The notes under the pieces were generated by a model that had not been told where the DNA came from, searched no databases, and saw only the letters and a list, made by a program, of their open reading frames with translations. 12,553 nucleotides of DNA from Candidatus Latescibacterota bacterium. Lineage in GTDB: Bacteria > Latescibacterota > UBA2968 > UBA8231. This document shows, piece by piece, positions 7,119 to 12,553 of the stretch. The stretch covers positions 1-12,553 of the forward strand of contig DPVW01000393.1 of assembly GCA_003529325.1 (NCBI GenBank), given 5' to 3'. The translations under genes were made by a program, and so were the position numbers. Within the stretch, counting starts at the first letter, position 1. The number at the start of each line of letters is the position of its first letter.

Positions 7119-8137
7119 GCATCGGGGTAGCAGTCATCGGCGTCGGACACTGGGGCCCGAACCTGGCCCGGAACTTCCACAGCGAGCCCGGCGTCGAACT
7201 TCGGTGGGTGGTCGACCGCGACAACGGACGGCTAGACCACGTTCGTCAGAGCCTGCCGGGTGTGAGGACGTCAACCACGGTCGACGACGTGTGGTCCGAC
7301 CCGGAGGTCGAGGCCGTGGCGATCGCCACGCCGACATCGACGCACGGCAAGCTCATCGAACAGGCATTGCGCTCGGGCAAGCACGTGCTTGTCGAGAAGC
7401 CGATCGTCGACGACAGCATCTTTGGCACGTCGCTCGTTGACCTCGCTGCCGAGGCGGGGCTTGTGTTGATGGTCGGTCACGTGTTCCTCTTCAACGAGGC
7501 GATTCTGATGGCGAAGCGGTTCGTGGATGAGGGGGAACTCGGGGACCTCTTCCACATAACGATGGTCCGGACGAACCTCGGGCCGATTCGCTACGACGTC
7601 AACGTCAGCTGGGACCTAGCGGCGCACGATGTCTCGATTGCCAACTTTCTCCTCGGAAGCGAGCCGCTGAGTGTGTCCGCTGTCGGTGGTAGTTGGATCA
7701 ACTCCGACATCGCAGACGCCGTGTTCGCCACGCTGCGCTATCCGGACAACGTGCTGGTCAACCTGCACCTCTCGTGGCTCAGCCCGCGCAAGGAGCGCGA
7801 CATCACGATTGTGGGTTCCGAGAAGATGCTCACGGTCGATGACCTGAGCCTCACTGAGCCGATTCGGATTCACGACAAGGGCGTCAGCGCCGAGCGCATC
7901 ACGCCGACGTGGACCGACAACTATCTGTCGTTTCGATCCAGTGTGCGCGATGGCGCAATCCACATTCCCAAGGTGAACCTCAGCGAACCACTGAAAGCGG
8001 AGTGTCAGCACTTCCTCGAGAGCATCAGTTCGGGCGAGGCACCTCGGTCCGATGGCGCGTTCGGCGTCTCGGTGGTCCGGGTCCTGGAGGCTATTGACTA
8101 CTCGATGGCCTCCTCCGGAACCGAGCACGCCATCTGA
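7115..8137 (+). CDS. Gfo/Idh/MocA oxidoreductase, WbpB/WlbA-like nucleotide-sugar 3-dehydrogenase
   Basis: A 340-residue NAD-dependent oxidoreductase expected to oxidise the C3 hydroxyl of a UDP-sugar to a ketone, ready for amination. The N-terminal Rossmann half opens VAVIGVGHWGPNLARNF (5-21), with ATPTSTH at 71-77 and the family hallmark VEKP at 93-96. The C-terminal half has GHVFLFN at 121-127 and WDLAAHD at 166-172, where His171 is a candidate catalytic residue. Identification as a 3-dehydrogenase rests on its order with a DegT aminotransferase and a beta-helix acetyltransferase, the arrangement of wbpB-wbpE-wbpD and wlbA-wlbC-wlbB and of the archaeal UDP-GlcNAc 3-dehydrogenase cluster. 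GGAGAGG ten bases before ATG 7115 is a good ribosome site; the start overlaps the previous stop. Substrate is uncertain: UDP-GlcNAcA, UDP-GlcNAc, or conceivably UDP-GlcA from the same operon. Confidence 0.8.
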   Translation: MSIGVAVIGVGHWGPNLARNFHSEPGVELRWVVDRDNGRLDHVRQSLPGVRTSTTVDDVWSDPEVEAVAIATPTSTHGKLIEQALRSGKHVLVEKPIVDDSIFGTSLVDLAAEAGLVLMVGHVFLFNEAILMAKRFVDEGELGDLFHITMVRTNLGPIRYDVNVSWDLAAHDVSIANFLLGSEPLSVSAVGGSWINSDIADAVFATLRYPDNVLVNLHLSWLSPRKERDITIVGSEKMLTVDDLSLTEPIRIHDKGVSAERITPTWTDNYLSFRSSVRDGAIHIPKVNLSEPLKAECQHFLESISSGEAPRSDGAFGVSVVRVLEAIDYSMASSGTEHAI

Positions 8138-9252
8138 TGTCGGATAGACCGATCCCGCTGGTCGATCTCGGCTACCAGCAGCGCCAGGTAGCCGAGGACG
8201 TGCGGGCAGGCTGGGAGGCCGTCCTCGAACGGACGGCGTTCGTCCTCGGCGACGAGGTGGCCACCTTCGAACAGGCATACGCGGACTTCACTGGCGTGTC
8301 CCACTGTGTGGGTGTCGCCAATGGTACGGACGCATTAGAGATGGCCCTCCGGGCGCTCGACATCGGACCGGGCGATGAGGTCGTCGTGCCGGCAAACACG
8401 TTCGTCGCTTCGGCGCTTGCCGTCCGCCGCTCAGGAGCGACCCCCGTCCTCGTCGATGTCGATGCGGACCATCTGCTGATCGAACCGGGCCAGGTTGCCG
8501 AGGCGGTCGGACCAAGGACTCGGGCCGTCATGCCGGTCCACCTTTACGGCCAGATGGCACCTATGCACGAGCTGGCGGCCTGCTGCGACCCCGACCTGGC
8601 GATCGTTGAGGACTGCGCACAGGCGCAGGGTGCCACTCAGGGCGGAGCGCACGCTGGCACGTTCGGCGCCATTTCTGGCACGAGCTTCTACCCGGGGAAG
8701 AATCTCGGCGCCTATGGCGACGCCGGGGCGGTCCTTACCGATGACGAAGGGCTGGCCCGGCGGGTCCGTGCCCTGCGCAACTACGGCAGTGAGCAGAAGT
8801 ACGTACACGACGAGATCGGCTTCAACTCGCGGCTCGACACGCTCCAGGCGGTGGTGCTCACGGCCAAACTGGCCCGGCTCGGGCAGTGGAACGAGGAGCG
8901 GCAGCAGGCGTCGCGTCGCTATGAGCATCTGCTTGAGGGTGTCGAGCGCGTTACGACGCCGAGGATCGCGCCGGGCAACGCCCACGTTTGGCACCTCTAC
9001 GTTGTCAGGGTCCCGGGCCGTGACGACATACTCCGGGGCATGGCAGAGAAAGGGGTTCACGCCGGAATCCACTACCCAACGCCGGTTCATCGGCTCGGGG
9101 CGTTTCGCGATCTGGGGTACTCAGCGGGCGACTTCCCCGTCACCGAGGCGGCCTCGTTGGAGATCCTCTCGCTCCCGATATACCCGGGAATCACCGAGGT
9201 CCAGCAGGAGCGGGTCGTGGATGCCCTAGTGGCGTCGCTCGAGCCGTCATGA
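8137..9252 (+). CDS. DegT/DnrJ/EryC1 sugar aminotransferase (WbpE/WlbC-like)
   Basis: A 371-residue PLP enzyme that should aminate the 3-keto sugar produced by the preceding oxidoreductase, with glutamate as the usual donor. It shows IPLVDLGYQ at 6-14, VANGTDALEMAL at 60-71, PANTFVASA at 85-93, EDCAQAQGA at 158-166 with Asp159 for the PLP nitrogen, SFYPGKNLGAYGDAG at 183-197 with the Schiff-base Lys188, LRNYGS, the NSRLDTLQA stretch, and HVWHLYVVR near the C-terminal third. Length and motif order are standard. ATG 8137 shares one base with the previous TGA (TGATG), a typical coupling arrangement. It is unrelated in fold subgroup to the class I aminotransferase at 598, so the locus holds two aminotransferases with different kinds of substrate. 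C4-aminating relatives exist, so the C3 assignment depends on the neighbours. Confidence 0.88.
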   Translation: MSDRPIPLVDLGYQQRQVAEDVRAGWEAVLERTAFVLGDEVATFEQAYADFTGVSHCVGVANGTDALEMALRALDIGPGDEVVVPANTFVASALAVRRSGATPVLVDVDADHLLIEPGQVAEAVGPRTRAVMPVHLYGQMAPMHELAACCDPDLAIVEDCAQAQGATQGGAHAGTFGAISGTSFYPGKNLGAYGDAGAVLTDDEGLARRVRALRNYGSEQKYVHDEIGFNSRLDTLQAVVLTAKLARLGQWNEERQQASRRYEHLLEGVERVTTPRIAPGNAHVWHLYVVRVPGRDDILRGMAEKGVHAGIHYPTPVHRLGAFRDLGYSAGDFPVTEAASLEILSLPIYPGITEVQQERVVDALVASLEPS

Positions 9253-9833
9253 CTTCTCTGGTCAACGTCTTCGTTCACGAGCGGGCTCTCTGTGAGAGCG
9301 ATCGGGTTGGCCCCGGGACCCGGATCTGGGCGTTCGCTCACGTGATGGACGGTGCAGTGGTCGGCTCCGACTGCAATGTGTGTGGGCACGCTTTCATCGA
9401 GACCGGGGCTGTGGTCGGAGATCGAGTAGTCGTCAAGAACGCTGTCCTGATCTGGGACGGCGTCACGATTGGTAATGACGTGTTCATCGGGCCGAACGCG
9501 GTGTTTACGAACGACCTCGACCCTCGTGCCGCATTCAAGAAGGATCCCGACCAGTTCCTTGCAACAACGGTCGAGGAAGGCGCGTCGATCGGTGCGCAGG
9601 CAACGATCATCTGCGGCATCACGATCGGGCGGTCCGCGTTTGTCGGCGCGGGCGCTGTTGTCACGACGGACGTGCCGGCGCACGCGCTTGTCGTCGGCAA
9701 TCCCGCGGGCCAGATCGGCTGGATCTGTGAGTGCGGCCTGCGACTGGACGACTCGCTGATCTGTCGGTGCGGTTGCTGCCTTCGTTACGACGATGTGAGC
9801 GGCGGGCTGATCGTCGAGTCCTCGAAGTTCTAG
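9249..9833 (+). CDS. Left-handed beta-helix N-acetyltransferase (WbpD/WlbB-like) with cysteine-rich tail
   Basis: It should transfer acetyl from acetyl-CoA to the new 3-amino group of the nucleotide sugar. Most of the 194 residues form hexapeptide repeats of the beta-helix (GTRIWAFAHV, AVVGSDCNVCGHAFIE, AVVGDRVVVKN, VTIGNDVFIGPNAVFTND, ASIGAQATIICGITIGRSAFVGAGAVV). The loop after FTND and the closing VVGNPAGQIGW are as in WbpD/WlbB. After residue 158 comes a tail with Cys160, Cys162, Cys172, Cys174, Cys176 and Cys177, then RY, which looks like a small zinc ribbon. The start overlaps the previous stop (ATGA) and lacks an obvious ribosome site, fitting translational coupling. It closes the operon; its TAG lies within a CTAG shared with the stop codon of the gene on the other strand. 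Confidence 0.85.
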   Translation: MTSLVNVFVHERALCESDRVGPGTRIWAFAHVMDGAVVGSDCNVCGHAFIETGAVVGDRVVVKNAVLIWDGVTIGNDVFIGPNAVFTNDLDPRAAFKKDPDQFLATTVEEGASIGAQATIICGITIGRSAFVGAGAVVTTDVPAHALVVGNPAGQIGWICECGLRLDDSLICRCGCCLRYDDVSGGLIVESSKF

Positions 9834-11305
9834 GTCTCGTTCGCGTTCTGGTGGGCGCTCGTGATCGCAGGTTCGTCCCTGCGGTCACCAACTCGAGGTC
9901 GCACGATCACGACGACGAGCATCGTGCCCGCCGCCGCACCCATGAGGCGGCCCGTCGTCGCTCCGTTCGCCGTTGTAGTGGCCACGCGATGGATGACCCA
10001 AGGCGATGTTCTCCACATGAATGAAGTGACACAGTCGTAGAAGTGATCGCCCTCGTAGACGGCAACCGAATCATCGCAGTCTTCGGTCGGTGCCATCAGT
10101 GCCTGAATGCCAGGATGCCATGCCCACGGACTGCCGAGTTGTGGCCACATGACCAGCATCAGTGCGAGCCAGAGGGCTGCCACAAGGGTGGTCTTCCGGG
10201 CAACGCGGTCAATGAATCTCAGAATCTCAGGTCCGACAGTCCTGAGGCACACGACGACGGCTGCTGGGAGTAGTGGTGCGGCGAGACGTGGCCCATAGGA
10301 GATCCAGCCGAATGGCGAGAACCAGAGAGAAAGACCTGCCGTGAAGGCCAACATGCCGCTGAGGAGCGCCATGACAGGTAGCCAGTTGGCGAAAGCTTCT
10401 GGCTTTCGGATCACGTGCAGTACGCCGACGACGGCAGAAGCGATCAGAACTGTCATAGCCACCGGCCAGAACCAGAGGATGCCAGCGGCAGGCGAGAACC
10501 ACTGCGCTGCCAGGAACTCCAGGCGTAGCGGCCACGTCGGCGTGACCAACTCTGGCTGGATGCTCGTCAGGTTCCAGGGTGACGAGAAGCGGAAGTAGTT
10601 GAACGCCGTGAACGACGCAACTCCGAGTCCGACGCCACCGATGATGGGGAGCAGCGTTCGGGCGGGGGGCAACAGGCCGTCCTCCTCGTCGCGTCCGGCG
10701 AGCATCCCGAACAGCAGGAGGAACGGGGGGAACGTCTCCTTGCCGAGCGTTGCTATCCAGAAGACCAGCAGTATGAGGATCGGTCGACGTGTTCCTGCCG
10801 CAACGATCGCCGCGAGGAAGAGCATCCCAGCGAGCATCTCGCTGAAAGATGAGGTGGCGTGATAGGTCGCTGCGCTGCCGAGGAGGGCGAGGCAGCCCAA
10901 TGCAGCGAGTCGAGGCTGGTGGCGGAGGGCGGACCAGATGAGGAGAAAACTCCCGGCGAAGGCGACAACGCTCATCCTGGCCAGCAACTCGAGCGTGGCA
11001 GCCTCGCTGGCTCCGAGCGCCAGGAAGAACGCAGCCGGGAGGTACTGGAGCATCGAGTAGTGGAACACCCCGGAGTTGGGACTCCCCTTGACGTGACCGC
11101 AACTGAGCCAGATGCCGTCCCCGATGCAGTCGAGCGCCGTGCGAGCACCCTTCACGAGATGGTCGGTGTCTCCTGTGTGCAGGTGTCCCCATGGGAAGGC
11201 GCCGATCCAGAGCAGTTCGACGTAGGCGAGGAGCAGGACGGCAGCTGCCAAGATCGACCATCGGACCCTGCGATCCGTCCACCAGGTCGTCGTCTGGATA
11301 GTCAT
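9830..11305 (-). CDS. Polytopic membrane protein, probable GT-C-like glycosyltransferase
   Basis: A 491-residue protein with about eleven hydrophobic segments by eye (around 17-37, 84-100, 112-127, 132-147, 158-170, 174-200, 217-237, 272-297, 308-330, 341-355, 373-388, and perhaps 455-468), so it sits in the cytoplasmic membrane. A long loop after the first segment holds GDTDHL (45-50), where GT-C enzymes carry acidic catalytic residues, and a conserved-looking stretch through SGVFHYSMLQYLPA. FGWISYGPRL at 332-341 also looks like a functional motif. A loop near 410-425 has a Cys pair. I do not recognise a named family; GT-C, using a polyprenyl-phosphate sugar donor outside the membrane, is inferred from topology and context. 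An O-unit polymerase or flippase is an alternative. ATG 11305 overlaps the stop of the upstream ABC gene in ATGA, so the two are probably coupled. Confidence 0.65.
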   Translation of the reverse strand: MTIQTTTWWTDRRVRWSILAAAVLLLAYVELLWIGAFPWGHLHTGDTDHLVKGARTALDCIGDGIWLSCGHVKGSPNSGVFHYSMLQYLPAAFFLALGASEAATLELLARMSVVAFAGSFLLIWSALRHQPRLAALGCLALLGSAATYHATSSFSEMLAGMLFLAAIVAAGTRRPILILLVFWIATLGKETFPPFLLLFGMLAGRDEEDGLLPPARTLLPIIGGVGLGVASFTAFNYFRFSSPWNLTSIQPELVTPTWPLRLEFLAAQWFSPAAGILWFWPVAMTVLIASAVVGVLHVIRKPEAFANWLPVMALLSGMLAFTAGLSLWFSPFGWISYGPRLAAPLLPAAVVVCLRTVGPEILRFIDRVARKTTLVAALWLALMLVMWPQLGSPWAWHPGIQALMAPTEDCDDSVAVYEGDHFYDCVTSFMWRTSPWVIHRVATTTANGATTGRLMGAAAGTMLVVVIVRPRVGDRRDEPAITSAHQNANET

Positions 11306-12546
11306 TTGATGACGCCGCCCCGCACCGGCAGGTGCGCGATACCCGTGTGACGGGCTCCTCCGACGATGGCGAATCGGGCGGCAGCATCGACCTGCGCATA
11401 GCGCACGGTCCCGTCCACGGAATGGGCACCCAGGTCCACCTCGTACATGCCGTTCAACAGGGCCAGGCCGTCGAAAGTGAAGGTCACGGTGACCGAACCG
11501 TCGAGGCGCCCGAGGTCGACATCCAGTACCTGCGTGTTGGACGAGTTGATCAGGTTCCTCGCCGGATCGCGGATCGCGTAGGCGACGACGAGGTCATCGA
11601 CGGGCCGAGTGGTCACGACCTCGGCGTGAAACGTGACGATGTCGTCGGGACGAACCGTCGTGGTGGCGTGACCGTTGACGTGCAGTGTGAGGCTGTTGAA
11701 CCTGATGCCGCCGACCGGTGCAGCCGGATCCACGACAGATGCCGGGTCGTCGGCAGACGCCACCTCGGCGTCCGTCAGTGGTTCATCGACGTAGAGATTT
11801 TTATCCTCGCCATACAGGTGGCGTCGGTAGATGGTGGCTGCTTCCACCGGGTCACCGTGGGCGATCATGCGCCCCCGGTCGAGGACCACCAGTTCATCGC
11901 AGATGGTCGAGGCCAGGTCGGTGTCGTGGGTGACGAAGATCATCGTCACGCCCTGCTCGCGGAAGGTGCGGAACCGGTCGAGGCACTTCTGCTGGAAGGC
12001 CTCGTCGCCCACGGCCAAGATCTCATCGATCAGGAGGATCTCGGGCTCGACGTTGACGGCAAGGGCGAATCCGAGGCGGGCGAACATGCCCGACGAGTAG
12101 TGCTTGACCTGGTTGTCGATGAACTGCTCGAGTTCGGCGAAGGCTACGATCTCGTCGAACACGGCACCGATGTCGCGCTTCGAATAGCCCATGATCGAAC
12201 CGGCGAGAAAGACGTTCTCCCGGCCCGTCAGCTCAGGGTGGAAGCCGGCGCCCAACTCCAGCAGGGCGGCCAAGCGGCCGTTCAGCCGAATGCTCCCGGC
12301 GGTTGGCTGCATCGTGCCGGCGATGCACTTCAAAAGCGTCGACTTGCCCGAGCCGTTGTGCCCCAGGAGGCCCAACATCTGGCCCGGCCGGACCTCGAAG
12401 TCCACATCGTGGACCGCGTCGAACTCGTGGAACGGAATGTGCCCGAGGTGCAGGGCGCGCTCCTTGAGCGTCCGGTACTGCTCCTGGTAGAGGCGGAACG
12501 TCTTCGTGACGTGGTCGACCTCGAGGGCACCGACGGGAAGGTTCAC
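11302..12546 (-). CDS. wzt: Wzt-type polysaccharide ABC exporter ATPase with carbohydrate-binding C-terminal domain
   Basis: It powers export of a lipid-linked polysaccharide through a Wzm permease at the inner face of the membrane. The nucleotide-binding domain (about 1-245) has Walker A GHNGSGKST at 62-70, ELGAGFHPELTGREN at 97-111 characteristic of polysaccharide/teichoic-acid exporters, signature YSSGM at 150-154, Walker B ILLIDEILAVGDE at 170-182 and H-loop His207. After an acidic linker (about 246-278) comes a beta-rich domain of about 130 residues resembling Wzt_C, which in O9a-type systems recognises the chain terminus. The chosen start GTG 12546 lies 7 bases from the window end and no ribosome site can be seen; the frame stays open to the edge, so the true start may be farther out. 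No permease is present downstream; it is probably encoded just beyond 12553. Confidence 0.9.
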   Translation of the reverse strand: MNLPVGALEVDHVTKTFRLYQEQYRTLKERALHLGHIPFHEFDAVHDVDFEVRPGQMLGLLGHNGSGKSTLLKCIAGTMQPTAGSIRLNGRLAALLELGAGFHPELTGRENVFLAGSIMGYSKRDIGAVFDEIVAFAELEQFIDNQVKHYSSGMFARLGFALAVNVEPEILLIDEILAVGDEAFQQKCLDRFRTFREQGVTMIFVTHDTDLASTICDELVVLDRGRMIAHGDPVEAATIYRRHLYGEDKNLYVDEPLTDAEVASADDPASVVDPAAPVGGIRFNSLTLHVNGHATTTVRPDDIVTFHAEVVTTRPVDDLVVAYAIRDPARNLINSSNTQVLDVDLGRLDGSVTVTFTFDGLALLNGMYEVDLGAHSVDGTVRYAQVDAAARFAIVGGARHTGIAHLPVRGGVIK

Positions 12547-12553
12547 GATGATG

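Noticed and set aside
10227..11429. A 400-codon open frame on the minus strand
   Set aside because: It is a different frame of the same strand as the membrane protein, dominated by Arg and Pro, and lacks hydrophobic segments; the membrane protein frame is clearly the real one.

Overview
This is a surface-polysaccharide biosynthesis locus, read end to end. High GC in most genes, GTG starts, many ATGA/TGATG stop-start overlaps and a possibly leaderless transcript point to an actinobacterium; a finer placement (for example Acidimicrobiia) is only an impression. No RNA genes, CRISPR arrays, insertion sequences or integrases were seen.

Left region (1-3581). On the minus strand, running off the left edge, are the first 41 codons of a glucose-1-phosphate cytidylyltransferase (rfbF), the entry enzyme to CDP-hexoses, with a strong Shine-Dalgarno and a perfect TATAAT box. 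Divergent from it across a gene-free stretch of about 470 bases are two closely spaced genes: a class I (aspartate-aminotransferase fold) PLP enzyme and a 598-residue thiamine-diphosphate enzyme of the acetolactate synthase type. In the sequence samples counted, this pair is clearly poorer in GC than the genes to its right, which suggests a separately acquired cassette. With rfbF beside it, the ThDP enzyme recalls YerE, which adds a two-carbon unit to a CDP-keto-sugar. The aminotransferase could provide the 2-oxo acid donor. This is the most likely place for undescribed chemistry.

Middle region (3582-9833). A gene-poor 500-base gap, holding a possible decayed sugar-epimerase fragment, leads into six plus-strand genes packed with overlaps or a gap of only 3 bases: UDP-glucose 6-dehydrogenase, UDP-glucuronate decarboxylase (UDP-xylose synthase type), a small family 2 glycosyltransferase, and a three-gene set (Gfo/Idh/MocA oxidoreductase, DegT aminotransferase, left-handed beta-helix acetyltransferase). 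The set matches the known route that turns a nucleotide-sugar C3 hydroxyl into an acetamido group (WbpB-WbpE-WbpD, WlbA-WlbC-WlbB). The operon therefore probably supplies UDP-GlcA, UDP-xylose and a 3-acetamido sugar.

Right region (9830-12553). Two minus-strand genes converge on the operon, the last stop codons of both strands sharing CTAG. They encode a polytopic membrane protein, probably a GT-C-like glycosyltransferase, and upstream of it a Wzt-type ABC ATPase with a C-terminal carbohydrate-binding domain. Together the window holds sugar-nucleotide supply, a glycosyltransferase and half of an ABC exporter; the Wzm permease and the polymerising transferases must lie outside.
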